Of a stretch of 64,000 bases of DNA, positions 34,558-44,523 are shown in pieces. The DNA is from Candidatus Segatella albertsiae (lineage in GTDB: Bacteria; Bacteroidota; Bacteroidia; Bacteroidales; Bacteroidaceae): positions 13,905 to 77,904 of the forward strand of contig DKCU01000128.1 in NCBI GenBank assembly GCA_002451555.1. The letters are read 5' to 3'. The translations under genes were made by a program, and so were the position numbers. The notes under the pieces are model-generated. The model did no database searches. It was not told the DNA's origin and worked only from the letters and a program-made list of their open reading frames with translations. Each line of letters begins with the position of its first letter. Within the stretch, counting starts at the first letter, position 1.

Positions 34558-36306
34558 TCATTTTTTAGACAATTTTTTCAACCTTCGTTTCGCTTCAGGA
34601 TGCTCGGGGCAGAGCTCCAGTGCTTTCTTGTAGTTGTTGATGGCAGCATCGTTCATATCTTCTTTTTCACACTCTTTACCGAGTATGAGATATTCGGTGG
34701 CCAACTTCTTCAAGAAAGTCTTGCGTTTCTTGTTTTCTTCCTTTTCTTTTTTGATGATGTCCTTCAAGCGCTCGTTTTCTTCTTTCAGTTCATTTATGAC
34801 ATTGAGTTTTTTTCTGATAAATCTCTTGGCAATAGGCTTTTCGATGTCATATCTACTATGTATGGCCAAGAAGAAATTGTCCAGAGCTCCTTGCATATCG
34901 CCCTTGTCGAAGGCTACGGCAGCATCGTGGTACTGTTTGTCAGCCTTGCTTTGGATTAGGGCTGTGTTGATGATGTTGCGGTCATTGTAATGGCGTGCAA
35001 ACTGTTTGACCTCATTTCTCACGAATACTTCGTTGTGACGTATGGGTTCTTGCAGACTTATACCTTCCAGACTTGTGCAGCGAGAGAGTGCCACGTAGGT
35101 CTGGCCTCCTGCAAAGACACCTCCTGTAAAGTCGATTTTCACTTGGTTGAAGGTCAAGCCTTGGCTTTTGTGTACTGTTATCGCCCAAGCTAGTCTGATG
35201 GGATATTGGGTGTATCTTCCGATTTCCTCCTCTTCTATTTTCTTTTCTGTTTCATTGAAGTGGTAGCGCATATTGCTCCATGCCGCCTGTTCTACCATGA
35301 CATCATCTCCGTTTTCGGTTCTCACGTAGATTCTGCTGTCCTGGTCATCGTCAAAACCTATGATGGTGCCGAGGGTTCCGTTGACCCACTGGTGGTCAAT
35401 GTCATTCTTGATGAAAATGACTTGCGCCCCAGTCTTGAGGTATAGTTCGATGGGGGTCGGAAGGCTGCTCTCAGGAAATTCCCCCTCGATGCTGCCCCTA
35501 AATAGAGTTGGATCTCCTGGCAATTCCTTGAGTTTGTTCTCATTGATGAAGTCCACAGTGTCTCTTCTTGTCGATAGGGTGATGGCCAACTTGGAGTCGC
35601 TTTCGTCTAGTTGGGCACCTACTCTCTGATTGAGTTGCATCAAGTCGGCATTTCCCACTTGACTGGTACGGATATGGTCTAGGATATGAATAAAGGTCGG
35701 GTCGCTTTGGCGATATACCTTTTTCAGTTCGATGCTTACCAGTTGGAATTCCTTGAAGACTTTTGCGTCGAAAAAGAAACTGCTGGCATAAAAAGGACTC
35801 AGCAGCTTTCGGTCGTCTTCCTTGACTACGGGCTCCAATTGGTAGATGTCTCCCACGAGAAGAAGTTGTTTGCCACCGAACGGCACACGCATATTGCGGT
35901 TATATACTCTCAGTATCTTATCTATGAAGTCGATGATGTCCGCCCTCACCATGCTGATTTCGTCGATGATGATCAGTTCTACTTCCCTTAAGAGTTTGAT
36001 TTTTTCAGAGTTGTACTTCATGGTATTCCTTAGATTCCTGACGCTATATTTGCTGTCGTTGGGAAGTAGGGGATAGAATGGAAGTTTGAAGAAACTATGA
36101 AGGGTGGAGCCGCCTGCGTTGATGGCAGCAATTCCAGTAGGTGCCAACACGACGTGCTTCTTTTTTGTGTGCGCCGCAATGTATCGTAGGAAGGTAGATT
36201 TTCCTGTCCCAGCTTTTCCTGTCAAGAAAAGTGAACGCTGCGTATATTGTATGATTTGCAAGGCGTTTTGCAATTCGTCATTTTCCAAGTCTATCTTATC
36301 TGCCAT
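34558..36306 (-). CDS. PIF1-like superfamily 1 helicase with C-terminal TPR-like region
   Basis: A 582-residue ATPase. 'LTGKAGTGKSTFLRYIAAHT' is Walker A, 'VELIIIDEISMVRADIIDFI' is Walker B, 'VGDIYQLEPVV' is motif III, and 'ITVHKSQGLTFNQVKIDF' with 'YVALSRCTSLEG' are the C-terminal SF1B motifs, as in RecD2 and PIF1. Residues ~460-582 hold two TPR-like units ('YHDAAVAFDKGDMQGALDNF', 'AAINNYKKALELCPEHPEAK') separated by a charged coiled coil. SF1B helicases unwind DNA 5' to 3', including G-quadruplexes. The TPR extension suggests a partner protein. It lies between PBP1A and the serine hydrolase on the same strand. Confidence 0.85.
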   Translation of the reverse strand: MADKIDLENDELQNALQIIQYTQRSLFLTGKAGTGKSTFLRYIAAHTKKKHVVLAPTGIAAINAGGSTLHSFFKLPFYPLLPNDSKYSVRNLRNTMKYNSEKIKLLREVELIIIDEISMVRADIIDFIDKILRVYNRNMRVPFGGKQLLLVGDIYQLEPVVKEDDRKLLSPFYASSFFFDAKVFKEFQLVSIELKKVYRQSDPTFIHILDHIRTSQVGNADLMQLNQRVGAQLDESDSKLAITLSTRRDTVDFINENKLKELPGDPTLFRGSIEGEFPESSLPTPIELYLKTGAQVIFIKNDIDHQWVNGTLGTIIGFDDDQDSRIYVRTENGDDVMVEQAAWSNMRYHFNETEKKIEEEEIGRYTQYPIRLAWAITVHKSQGLTFNQVKIDFTGGVFAGGQTYVALSRCTSLEGISLQEPIRHNEVFVRNEVKQFARHYNDRNIINTALIQSKADKQYHDAAVAFDKGDMQGALDNFFLAIHSRYDIEKPIAKRFIRKKLNVINELKEENERLKDIIKKEKEENKKRKTFLKKLATEYLILGKECEKEDMNDAAINNYKKALELCPEHPEAKRRLKKLSKK

Positions 36307-36327
36307 GGTGTAGTTTGGGTGATTAAA

Positions 36328-36368
36328 GATAATCGACGGCTTCTGCTTTTGTGAAGTCGCCGATTATC
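36328..36368. terminator. Hairpin between pbp1A and the helicase gene
   Basis: GATAATCGACGGCTTC pairs with GAAGTCGCCGATTATC apart from two wobble positions. The plus strand has CTTTTTG after it and the minus strand only TTTAAT, so stopping the minus-strand pbp1A transcript may be partial. Confidence 0.5.
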
Positions 36369-36402
36369 CTTTTTGTTCTTTTATTTGGTATAAAGTGGTA
36401 TG

Positions 36403-38961
36403 TTATAGGTCGTCGAAGTTGATGACTTGCTCTGAAGGTTTAGCTTTCTTCTTGTCTTTCTTCTCCTTCTTTTCGCCATTCTCTTCACCTTTCTTGTCGC
36501 TAGTTTCGTTAGTTTCTCCCGTAGGTACTTCTCGGATGATTGGGTTTCCGTTTTCATCGAGGATGATTTCCTCGTTCATGGCGGCACTATCTACCCTTGT
36601 CGTATCTACCCTAGGTCTTGGTACGTAGCTAGCACATTCATACATATCCCTTGTGATGTCTTCGTCCTTTGGCTTCTCAAACTTGCCATGGTATTCTTTG
36701 AAGTTAGGATCCTTGAACAAGGCTTGTAAGAAGTATCCACAAACAGGAAGGGCTGTTCTGGAACCTTGTCCCAATGCACCTGTCCTAAAGTGTATGCATC
36801 GGTATTCTCCACCTACCCATGCGCCTACTACTAGCTTAGGACTTACACACATGAACCATGCGTCTGAATGGTTGTTGGTGGTTCCGGTCTTTCCGCCGAA
36901 CTCGGTGTCCTTGTAGCTGCCTACATATCCCCACAAACTTTGTGAAGTACCACCAGGCTCTGTCATACCTCCTTTGAGAAGTTGTTGCATAAGGAATGCA
37001 CTCTTATATGGAATCACTTGTTCGGATGTTGATGGACCCTCATATACTATTTTTCCGTCACGATCTACAATCTTGGTGACCAATACAGGGTCGTGGTGCA
37101 TACCATTGTTGGCGATGGTGCAATAGGCATTTGCCATTTCCAAGAGGTTGACATCGCTAGAACCCAAAGCCAATGATGGTTCGTCATCCAACGGACTGTT
37201 GATACCCATTTTTTGAGCGGTCTCGATGATTCTCTTGATTCCCATCTCCTGTCCCAGTCTAACGGCTATAGAGTTGATACTCTTGGCAAATGCACTCTTC
37301 AGTGGCACGGAGTCGCCAGAGAAAGAGCCATTGGCATTCGATGGCGTCCATTTGACCATCTCGTGCTTCTTCTTGTCATACACATCCATGGAGATATACT
37401 CGTCTCTGCGCTTGTCGCATGGAGTCAAACCTTGGTTCATGGCCTCTGTATAGACAAAGAGCTTGAAGGTTGAACCTGGTTGGCGTTCTGCTGTCACCTT
37501 GTCGTACTTCCAAGTGTCGAAGTCGATGTCTCCGACCCAAGCCTTGACTGCACCCGACTCTGGTTCCATGGCTACGAAAGCGCAGTGCATGAATGTGGTC
37601 ATGTACTTGATGGAATCCTCGGATGTCATCATCTTTGTGACAGTACCCTTGTCGTAGTCGAACACCTTGACAGGGTGAACCCATTCCTTGTAGTAATAGT
37701 TTACTGAGTCTGGGTTATTTGGGAAACGAGCCACGAGGTCTTTGTAGAAACTTTGTCTTTCTGCGATGCCTTGTATGAAATTAGGTATTTCCTTGTGGTT
37801 CTCATCTTGCCATGGGTCTTCTCCCAACCATTTGCCTTCTCCAGCCATGTTACGGTGTATGCCCCAGTGATTGTTGAAGTTTTGCTGCACTTGTTTCATT
37901 TGTTTCCTGGCGGCATCTTCTGCATACTTCTGCATACGTGTGTCGATGGTGGTATATATCTTCAAACCGCTGGAGTACAGGTCGTAACCTTCTTCGTTGC
38001 ACCAGCCCTTCAGGTAGTTGGCAACTGCCTCTCTGAAGTATTTGGCCTGTCCGTCGTAGTTTTCCTCCACCTTGAAGTCCAGCTTGATAGGCTCTTGCTT
38101 GAGTTGGTCAAATCTTTCCTTGGAGAGGTCTCCATGTGTTACCATATTATATAATACGGTGTTTCTTCTTGCCAAACTGTTCTCTGGATTCGTGCGAGGG
38201 TTGTAATAGGTTGTTGCCTTCAGCATACCTACCAAGACGGCAGCTTGATCTGTAGTCATCTTGGCTGGAGTCGTGTTGAAATATGTCTTGGCAGCAGTCT
38301 TGATACCATAAGAGTTAGATCCGAAATCAACGGTATTGGCATACATGGTGATGATTTCTTTCTTGCTATAGACCGTTTCCAATTTCACGGCAATAATCCA
38401 CTCCTTACTCTTGACGATCAATATTCGGAGTACCGGAATCTTGCCCAGCAAACCGGTGGAATATTGTGAGCGAACTCGGAACATATTCTTTGCCAACTGC
38501 TGTGTGATGGTGGAAGCTCCGCGGGCATCGTGGTGGAGTACGGCATCTTTTACGGCACCAAACAAGCCGATAGGGTCGATGCCTAGGTGCTTGTAGAATC
38601 TTTCATCCTCTGTATCTACCAATGCCTTGAAGAAATCTGGGTTGACATCCTCGTAGTTCACCGGGGTACGATTCTCGTTGAAGTACTTGCCGATGAGCTT
38701 TCCGTCTGCGCTGTAGATTTCTGATGCCTCGCTAGTCTGTGGGTTCATGATGCCCGAGAAATAGCCAGGTGACTTTCCGAAGAGCCAAAGAAAGTTGATA
38801 TCGACAGCTCCCAGATATAAGATGAATGCTACGATGCAGCTTATGAAAGCAACACAAGTCTTGGTGTACCAAGCTCTACCTTGATACAAATGCTTGTACC
38901 AAGGCCAGAAAGCTTTGAACTTTTGCCATGTCCAGGCAAAGATTGTCTTGATTTTTTTCAT
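36403..38961 (-). CDS. Penicillin-binding protein 1A (bifunctional)
   Basis: An 852-residue class A PBP that polymerises and cross-links peptidoglycan. One membrane anchor (TCVAFISCIVAFILYLGAVD) is followed by the GT51 glycosyltransferase with 'VDTEDERFYKHLGID' and 'GASTITQQLAKNMFR'. The transpeptidase has the catalytic Ser in 'QPGSTFKLFVYTEAM', 'AKSINSIAVRLGQ' (SxN) and 'GGKTGTTNNHSDAW' (KTG). The C-terminal ~70 residues are low complexity, rich in Glu, Lys and Thr (EENGEKKEKKDKKKAK). The length is typical of Bacteroidales PBP1A (often named mrcA or ponA). It follows miaA on the same strand, with its own promoter. Confidence 0.95.
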   Translation of the reverse strand: MKKIKTIFAWTWQKFKAFWPWYKHLYQGRAWYTKTCVAFISCIVAFILYLGAVDINFLWLFGKSPGYFSGIMNPQTSEASEIYSADGKLIGKYFNENRTPVNYEDVNPDFFKALVDTEDERFYKHLGIDPIGLFGAVKDAVLHHDARGASTITQQLAKNMFRVRSQYSTGLLGKIPVLRILIVKSKEWIIAVKLETVYSKKEIITMYANTVDFGSNSYGIKTAAKTYFNTTPAKMTTDQAAVLVGMLKATTYYNPRTNPENSLARRNTVLYNMVTHGDLSKERFDQLKQEPIKLDFKVEENYDGQAKYFREAVANYLKGWCNEEGYDLYSSGLKIYTTIDTRMQKYAEDAARKQMKQVQQNFNNHWGIHRNMAGEGKWLGEDPWQDENHKEIPNFIQGIAERQSFYKDLVARFPNNPDSVNYYYKEWVHPVKVFDYDKGTVTKMMTSEDSIKYMTTFMHCAFVAMEPESGAVKAWVGDIDFDTWKYDKVTAERQPGSTFKLFVYTEAMNQGLTPCDKRRDEYISMDVYDKKKHEMVKWTPSNANGSFSGDSVPLKSAFAKSINSIAVRLGQEMGIKRIIETAQKMGINSPLDDEPSLALGSSDVNLLEMANAYCTIANNGMHHDPVLVTKIVDRDGKIVYEGPSTSEQVIPYKSAFLMQQLLKGGMTEPGGTSQSLWGYVGSYKDTEFGGKTGTTNNHSDAWFMCVSPKLVVGAWVGGEYRCIHFRTGALGQGSRTALPVCGYFLQALFKDPNFKEYHGKFEKPKDEDITRDMYECASYVPRPRVDTTRVDSAAMNEEIILDENGNPIIREVPTGETNETSDKKGEENGEKKEKKDKKKAKPSEQVINFDDL

Positions 38962-39034
38962 ATATCTTATTTGAATTAATTCTTTTTTCTAACGAATGAT
39001 TCTTATTCTCCTTTATGATTACTTCTTGACGATG

Positions 39035-39042
39035 CAAAGGTA
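39035..39042 (-). promoter_or_regulatory. -7 box TACCTTTG before pbp1A
   Basis: On the minus strand TACCTTTG (39042-39035) lies 74 bp before the pbp1A start. No clear -33 box is seen. Confidence 0.45.
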
Positions 39043-39079
39043 CAATAAATATTTGAAAAATCATCATTCGCTCCTTTTT

Positions 39080-39982
39080 TTATAAGTTGTTAAGGTTCAT
39101 TAAGAGCGATAATCCTTCTTTGTCTTCTGGATGCAGCCAGTTAATCTCTGCGTCTCGTTTAAACCAGGTGAGTTGCTTACGCATATATTCGCGACTGTGT
39201 GATTGTATCTGGCGTATGGCTTCCGCCTTGTCTATGTCTCCATCGAAATAGGCGAACATTTCTTTGTAACCTACTGTACGAAGCGAAGTTAAGCCTCGCT
39301 GTGGATATACTCGGCGTGCTTCTTCCTCCAGTCCTTCGTCCATCATCATGAGCACTCGTTGATTGATTCGGTCATAGAGTTCGGATCGGTCACGGTTCAG
39401 ACCAATCTTGATGATTCGGAAAGGACGTTCTTTCTTGCTGGCTGTGCGGAAGGAGGTGTATGTCTTGCCTGTTTGATGACAGATTTCCAAGGCATGCACC
39501 ACACGTCTTGGGTTCTTTTTATCTACGATGGCCCAATGCTCGGGGTCTTTCTCTTTTAACTCCTCAACCAGGGTGTCCAAACCTTCCTCTTCCAATCTTT
39601 TCTTCATCCATTCTCGGATGTCATCACGCACGGTCGGTATGTAGTCGATTCCTTTGCATACCGCATCTATGTACATCATGCTGCCCCCAGTGAGCAATGC
39701 CACGTCATGCTCTGGAAATATCTCGTTTTCCAGTAGTTTCATGACGTCCGCCTCGTACTGTGCTGCACTGTAATAGTCTGTGATATGGTGGTTTCCCACG
39801 AAATAATGTTTCACTCGTCGCTGTTGTTCTTCCGTAGGTGCAGCCGTTCCAATAGGTATTTCTGCAAATATCTGGCGCGAGTCCGCATTGATGATAGGTG
39901 TGGAGAGTCGCTCTGCCAATGTTAGGCAAAGTTCGGTCTTTCCTACGCCTGTGGGACCAAGAACTACAACTAGTGTCTTCAT
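39080..39982 (-). CDS. miaA: tRNA dimethylallyltransferase
   Basis: A 300-residue enzyme that adds a dimethylallyl group to A37 of tRNAs reading UNN codons. The P-loop is '[19 protein letters not shown]', followed by '[17 protein letters not shown]', and '[17 protein letters not shown]' is the second conserved block. '[15 protein letters not shown]' near the end binds the tRNA. Length and motifs are normal. It is downstream of lpxA by 116 bp, with a hairpin in between. Confidence 0.95.
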   Translation of the reverse strand: MKTLVVVLGPTGVGKTELCLTLAERLSTPIINADSRQIFAEIPIGTAAPTEEQQRRVKHYFVGNHHITDYYSAAQYEADVMKLLENEIFPEHDVALLTGGSMMYIDAVCKGIDYIPTVRDDIREWMKKRLEEEGLDTLVEELKEKDPEHWAIVDKKNPRRVVHALEICHQTGKTYTSFRTASKKERPFRIIKIGLNRDRSELYDRINQRVLMMMDEGLEEEARRVYPQRGLTSLRTVGYKEMFAYFDGDIDKAEAIRQIQSHSREYMRKQLTWFKRDAEINWLHPEDKEGLSLLMNLNNL

Positions 39983-40026
39983 TTCATTTTTGTTTTTTAA
40001 TAAAACGTTGCTATTTTAAAAAAGGT

Positions 40027-40073
40027 AAAGCATTCCTGCTTGGTTTCTGTGGCTCAAACAAGAATGCTTTTTT
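40027..40073. terminator. Hairpin between lpxA and miaA
   Basis: AAAGCATTC (40027-40035) pairs with GAATGCTTT (40062-40070) and is followed by TTT on the plus strand. AAGGTAAA on one side and TTTTACCTTT on the other extend an imperfect inverted repeat. It may limit read-through from lpxA into miaA. Confidence 0.45.
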
Positions 40074-40098
40074 ACTTTTTCCCCTTTTACTTTTACCT

Positions 40099-40869
40099 TT
40101 ATCTGATAATGCCTCGTTTAGAGTTCTCAACGAAGTCGATGATGTATTGTATCTCAGGGGTAATCTCTAGGTTCTTTTTGATTTCCTCGATACCTTCCTT
40201 CAGCACGCCTTTGCTGTAGAGCAGGCGATAAGCTTCGTGGATTTTCTCAATGACTTCGTTGCTGAAACCACGACGGCGAAGACCGACGAGGTTCAAGGCG
40301 CAGTAGCGTGTCGGCTCTTTGCCTGCTATGATGTAAGGTGGTATGTCCTGGGAGAAACGGCAACCTCCTTGAATCATCACATAGCCAGCAATATGGCAGA
40401 ACTGATGCACAAGTACGTTGGCACTGACAATCGCCTTGTCGTCAACGATGACTTCGCCAGCAAACTTGGTGGAGTTTCCAATGATGAGTCCACTTCCGAG
40501 TTCGCAGTCATGTGCTACATGGACGCACTCCATCAAGAGGTTGTTGCTGCCTACGACCGTCTTGCCTTTGGAAGCCGTGCCACGAGAGATGGTTACGTTC
40601 TCACGGACACTGTTGTTGTCACCAACTTCACAAGTTGTCACCTCGCCCTTGAATTTCAAATCCTGTGGCTTGGTGGAAATGCTGGCTCCAGGGAATATCT
40701 CGTTGTTGTTGCCGATACGAGCACCCACATTGATGGTGACGCTGTTTTGCAATACGTTGTTGTCGCCCAAGACGGTATCCTTGTCGATGTAACAGAATGG
40801 ACCGATGATATTGTTGTCACCGAGCTTTGCCTCTGGGTGTACAAATGCTAATGGACTTATTTGATTCAT
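40099..40869 (-). CDS. lpxA: UDP-N-acetylglucosamine acyltransferase
   Basis: A 256-residue left-handed beta-helix enzyme, the first step of lipid A synthesis. Hexapeptide repeats begin at 'AFVHPEAKLGDNNIIGPFCY' and the catalytic His is in 'VHVAHDCELGSG'. The C-terminal helices ('GLRRRGFSNEVIEKIHEAYR') match LpxA. The gene lies 31 bp after lpxC-fabZ, and lpxD is upstream of that, so three early lipid A steps are adjacent. Confidence 0.97.
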   Translation of the reverse strand: MNQISPLAFVHPEAKLGDNNIIGPFCYIDKDTVLGDNNVLQNSVTINVGARIGNNNEIFPGASISTKPQDLKFKGEVTTCEVGDNNSVRENVTISRGTASKGKTVVGSNNLLMECVHVAHDCELGSGLIIGNSTKFAGEVIVDDKAIVSANVLVHQFCHIAGYVMIQGGCRFSQDIPPYIIAGKEPTRYCALNLVGLRRRGFSNEVIEKIHEAYRLLYSKGVLKEGIEEIKKNLEITPEIQYIIDFVENSKRGIIR

Positions 40870-40900
40870 AAATTATTGTATTACTTGTTTACAAATTGTT

Positions 40901-42283
40901 TTACTTGTTTTTTACAATCTGTGCCGTGAAGGTTGCTTCAGCTACGACTTGGTCTCCGACGAACATATATCCCTTCATTGAACTGATGCCGTGGCGTACT
41001 GGTGCCAACAATTCCACACGGAAAAGGAGCGTGTCGCCTGGTACTACCTTCTGCCGGAACTTCACGTCGTCAAGTTTCATGAAGTATGTGCTCCAGCGTT
41101 CTGGCTCTTCCAATTGGTTGAGTACGAGCAATCCTCCGCATTGCGCCATGGCCTCTACCTGAAGTACGCCTGGCATCACTGGCTCCTCAGGGAAGTGGCC
41201 TGTGAAGAATGGTTCGTTGGCGGTCACGTTCTTGATGCCCACGATGCTGGTAGGACCCATGGCGATGACTTTATCTACCAGCTGCATAGGGTAGCGGTGT
41301 GGCAGGAGCTGTCGAATGCGGATGTTGTCCATGATAGGAGCCTCGTTAGGGTTGTAGATAGGAGCCTGTACCTCGTGTTTGCGAATTTCCTTGCGCATGA
41401 GACGGGCGAACTTATTGTTCACTGTGTGTCCTGGGCGTGTGGCGATGATTCGTCCCTTGATTGGCTTGCCGATGAGGGCCATGTCGCCGATGATGTCCAG
41501 GAGTTTGTGTCGTGTACATTCGTTTTCCCACTGCAAAGGCTTGTGCTGGATGTAACCCAACTTAGTGGCATCCATATGAGGAACCTTGAGGTGGTCTGCG
41601 AGCTGGTCAAGTTGCTCTTGTGGCACTTGCCTTTCATAGATGACGATGGCATTGTCGAGGTCTCCACCCTTGATGAGGTTTGCCTGGAGCAATGGCATGA
41701 TGTCGCGTACGAAGACGAAAGTACGAGCAGATGCTATCTCGTCGATGTAGGTCTCCATCTTGTCGAGCGTGGCAAACTGGCTGTTGATGAACTTGCTTTC
41801 GAAGGAGCACATCGCCGTGATAGAGAAGTCCTCGTCTGGGAGAATGGTGATGACAGAGCCGTTGTCATCCTTAACCTCTATCTTGTGGCGGATGATGTAG
41901 TAATCCTTCTCAGCGTTCTGCTCTTGGATGCCTACGCTCTGTATTTTCTCCACGTACATAGCTGCGGAGCCGTCGAGGATAGGGAATTCCGGACCATTGA
42001 CCTGAATCAAGCAGTTGTCGATGCCAAGCGCATAGAGCGCAGACATACCATGTTCGATTGTGCTCACACGGATGTCGCCCTTGCCAAGGACTGTGCCTCG
42101 TTGGGTTTCTACGACATTCTCTGCGATAGCCTGGATGGTTGGTTGACCTTCGAGGTCTATACGCTGTATTTTATAGCCGGTGTTCTCTGGTGCAGGATTG
42201 AATGTTACCGTGAGGCTCAAACCTGTGTGCAAACCTTTGCCGCAAAGAGAGAAACTACCTTTCAGTGTTTTCTGTTTTGACAT
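40901..42283 (-). CDS. Fused LpxC deacetylase / FabZ dehydratase
   Basis: A 460-residue fusion (lpxC-fabZ) typical of Bacteroidetes. Residues ~1-290 are the zinc-dependent LpxC ('TLKGSFSLCGKGLHTGLSLT'; zinc His in 'STIEHGMSALYALGI' and 'TRHKLLDIIGDMALIG'), which commits lipid A synthesis. Residues ~310-460 are the hot-dog dehydratase FabZ ('RQLLPHRYPMQLVDKVI', catalytic His in 'FTGHFPEEPVMPGVLQVEAM'). The fusion couples control of lipid A and fatty-acid synthesis. All active-site residues are visible. It starts 148 bp after lpxD, and that gap is filled by an inverted repeat. Confidence 0.97.
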   Translation of the reverse strand: MSKQKTLKGSFSLCGKGLHTGLSLTVTFNPAPENTGYKIQRIDLEGQPTIQAIAENVVETQRGTVLGKGDIRVSTIEHGMSALYALGIDNCLIQVNGPEFPILDGSAAMYVEKIQSVGIQEQNAEKDYYIIRHKIEVKDDNGSVITILPDEDFSITAMCSFESKFINSQFATLDKMETYIDEIASARTFVFVRDIMPLLQANLIKGGDLDNAIVIYERQVPQEQLDQLADHLKVPHMDATKLGYIQHKPLQWENECTRHKLLDIIGDMALIGKPIKGRIIATRPGHTVNNKFARLMRKEIRKHEVQAPIYNPNEAPIMDNIRIRQLLPHRYPMQLVDKVIAMGPTSIVGIKNVTANEPFFTGHFPEEPVMPGVLQVEAMAQCGGLLVLNQLEEPERWSTYFMKLDDVKFRQKVVPGDTLLFRVELLAPVRHGISSMKGYMFVGDQVVAEATFTAQIVKNK

Positions 42284-42299
42284 AATTCAATTATTTTTT

Positions 42300-42412
42300 T
42301 AGGCACGGATTACACGGATTTTTCCCTTCGGCTTTCCGTCCGTATTTCCTTGGGTTCACGTCCGTTTCTTAGAATTGCTCTTTGGCGCTAGCCTCTGTGT
42401 AATCCGTGCCTA
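42300..42412. repeat. 113-bp inverted-repeat element between lpxD and lpxC-fabZ
   Basis: TAGGCACGGATTACAC (42300-42315) and GTGTAATCCGTGCCTA (42397-42412) are perfect 16-bp arms, 81 bp apart. The first 18 bp recur at 57998-58015. No ORF fits inside. It looks like a small non-autonomous repeat and can fold into a long stem in the lpx transcript. Confidence 0.75.
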
Positions 42413-42431
42413 ATAACCTATAATTATATTT

Positions 42432-43466
42432 CTATTTATTTTTCTTCAGTTCTTCGATTTCTTTTTTCAGCTCGTTAAGTTCCTTGTACATCTCTGGCAG
42501 GCGACGGAATATCGCCTGGGACTTGAAGTAACCACGTTGCTCCATAGGAGGAGTGCCGATGAGCTGCTGACCACTCTTCAGACTTCCTGGTACACCACTT
42601 TGAGCACCCAAAAATACTTTGTCGCCGATGGTGATGTGCCCAGCAATACCTACCTGACCGCCAAACATACACCATTGTCCCACTTTGGTGCTTCCAGCGA
42701 TGCCCACTTGCGAAGACATGACTGTATTTTCGCCGATGTCGGTGTTGTGGGCGATTTGAACGAGGTTGTCAAGTTTAACACCCTTTCTTACGTAAGTAGA
42801 ACCCATGGTAGAACGATCCACGCAAGTATTGGCGCCGATCTCTACGTTGTCTTCGATGGTGACGATACCAATCTGAGGAATCTTGTCATAGCCTTCTGGA
42901 CCAGGTGCGAAGCCGAAACCGTCTGCACCGATTACGCAACCTGCATGGAGGGTTACGTTGTCGCCCAGTTTACAACCATGATATACCGTTACGTTAGGGT
43001 AGATAAGGGCGTTCTTCCCCACTTTGACACCCTCGCCGATATACGCATGAGGATAGATTTGGCTCCCTTCGCCTACCTCGGCACCATCGCTGATGTATGC
43101 GAATGCACCCACATAGACCCCTTCTGCTACCTTAGCCTTAGGAGACACGAAAGCCAAAGGGTCGATGCCTGTCTTCTTAGGCTTCATGGACTCATACATC
43201 TGCAAGAGCTTTGCCACACATTCGTATGCGTTTTTCACACGGATGAGGGTGGCACTCACAGGATGCTCCAATTCCACTGCCTCGTCGATGAGGACAATGG
43301 ATGACTTCGTGTCATATACATAGTGAGTATATTTAGGGTTGGAAAGGAACGAAATCGCCCCTTCCTTACCTTCTTCTATCTTGGCGAAGGTGTTTACCTT
43401 TGCATTCTCATCACCTTCTACCTTGCCCTGTACAAACTGGGCTATCTGTTGAGCGGTAAATTCCAT
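42432..43466 (-). CDS. lpxD: UDP-3-O-acylglucosamine N-acyltransferase
   Basis: A 344-residue enzyme for the third step of lipid A synthesis. The N-terminal uridine-binding domain ([20 protein letters not shown]) precedes a left-handed beta-helix starting at '[20 protein letters not shown]'. The catalytic His lies in '[16 protein letters not shown]'. The C-terminus is a helical Lys/Glu coil ([14 protein letters not shown]). It is first in the lpxD, lpxC-fabZ, lpxA order and has a promoter upstream. Confidence 0.96.
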   Translation of the reverse strand: MEFTAQQIAQFVQGKVEGDENAKVNTFAKIEEGKEGAISFLSNPKYTHYVYDTKSSIVLIDEAVELEHPVSATLIRVKNAYECVAKLLQMYESMKPKKTGIDPLAFVSPKAKVAEGVYVGAFAYISDGAEVGEGSQIYPHAYIGEGVKVGKNALIYPNVTVYHGCKLGDNVTLHAGCVIGADGFGFAPGPEGYDKIPQIGIVTIEDNVEIGANTCVDRSTMGSTYVRKGVKLDNLVQIAHNTDIGENTVMSSQVGIAGSTKVGQWCMFGGQVGIAGHITIGDKVFLGAQSGVPGSLKSGQQLIGTPPMEQRGYFKSQAIFRRLPEMYKELNELKKEIEELKKNK

Positions 43467-43539
43467 AAATTGTCTTTCTTTTTGTTTTGTATTAGCTCAT
43501 CAAGCTGAACGATATAGCTTTTAGAACACTTATTGAGTG

Positions 43540-43547
43540 CAAATATA
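43540..43547 (-). promoter_or_regulatory. -7 box TATATTTG for lpxD
   Basis: On the minus strand TATATTTG (43547-43540) lies 74 bp before the lpxD ATG. The -33 element is unclear. Confidence 0.45.
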
Positions 43548-43618
43548 GTAAAAAAGATTCAAATACCTGTCATTCTATTGTAATATTTTGCTTTTTTCGG
43601 CAACAAACAAGCATTTTT

Positions 43619-43659
43619 AAGGCGCAAAGCCACTTTATGAGTGAAACTTTGCGCCTTTT
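43619..43659 (-). terminator. Terminator after pyrF
   Basis: AAGGCGCAAAG (43619-43629) pairs perfectly with CTTTGCGCCTT (43647-43657). The minus-strand transcript has TTTTT after the stem. It ends the phoH-to-pyrF run. Confidence 0.8.
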
Positions 43660-43664
43660 AACTT

Positions 43665-44519
43665 CTATTTTCTATCTTCCAACTTTTCCAGTTCTGCTGC
43701 CATCTGCTCTTGCAATTCCTTGGCTTTCTGACCTGCTACCTCGGCGAAATCTTCGTCATGGCTAGCGTAGATGATGCCTCGTGAAGAGTTGACGAGCAAG
43801 CCGCAATCCTTGATGATTCCGTATTTGCAAACTTCTTGTAGGCTGCCGCCTTGGGCACCTACGCCTGGTACTAACAAGAAGTGATTAGGAGCCACCTTGC
43901 GGATGTCTTCAAACATACTGCCTTGTGTCGCACCTACCACGTACATCATGTTCTCGTCGTTGCCCCATTCCTGGCTTTTCTTCAATACCTTCTCGAAGAG
44001 ACGTGTGCCTTCCTTGTCCTCTGTCAACTGGAAGTCGTGGCTTCCCTTGTTGCTGGTGAGTGCCAAGAGAATCACCCATTTGCCTTCATACTCCAAGAAA
44101 GGTTTTACGGAGTCTTCGCCCATGTATGGAGCCACAGTCAGAGAGTCGATGTCGTACTCCTTGAAGAATGTCTGGGCATACATCTTGGATGTGTTGCCGA
44201 TGTCTCCACGCTTTGCGTCGGCGATGATGAAATGGTGAGGGTAGTGAATCTTGAGATACTTTACGGTGTTCTCGAATGCAATCATGCCATCCACGCCGCG
44301 GCTCTCATAGAAAGCCAAGTTGGGCTTGTAAGCCACGCAGTAAGGTGCGGTGGCGTCGATGATGGCTTGGTTGAACTTGAAAATCAACTCGGATTCTGCT
44401 CCTTGAATTTCCTCATCTTCTAAGATGCACTTAGGCAATTTCTCGATATCTGTGTCTAGACCTACGCACAAGAAACTTCTCTTGGCGAAAATCTGTTCTA
44501 CTAATTCTTTGCGGTTCAT
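43665..44519 (-). CDS. pyrF: Orotidine 5'-phosphate decarboxylase, type 2
   Basis: A 284-residue TIM-barrel enzyme, the last step of UMP synthesis. '[16 protein letters not shown]' opens the barrel and the catalytic Lys/Asp set is in '[18 protein letters not shown]'. '[20 protein letters not shown]' and '[16 protein letters not shown]' are type 2 PyrF segments. The length exceeds type 1 enzymes, as expected. It begins 4 bp after the prfA stop and is the last gene of the purM-prfA-pyrF operon. Confidence 0.96.
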   Translation of the reverse strand: MNRKELVEQIFAKRSFLCVGLDTDIEKLPKCILEDEEIQGAESELIFKFNQAIIDATAPYCVAYKPNLAFYESRGVDGMIAFENTVKYLKIHYPHHFIIADAKRGDIGNTSKMYAQTFFKEYDIDSLTVAPYMGEDSVKPFLEYEGKWVILLALTSNKGSHDFQLTEDKEGTRLFEKVLKKSQEWGNDENMMYVVGATQGSMFEDIRKVAPNHFLLVPGVGAQGGSLQEVCKYGIIKDCGLLVNSSRGIIYASHDEDFAEVAGQKAKELQEQMAAELEKLEDRK

Positions 44520-44523
44520 AATT

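Noticed and set aside
40991..42280. 429-codon plus-strand open frame opposite lpxC-fabZ
   Set aside because: Antisense to an intact fused gene with all catalytic motifs; the predicted product has no recognisable domain.
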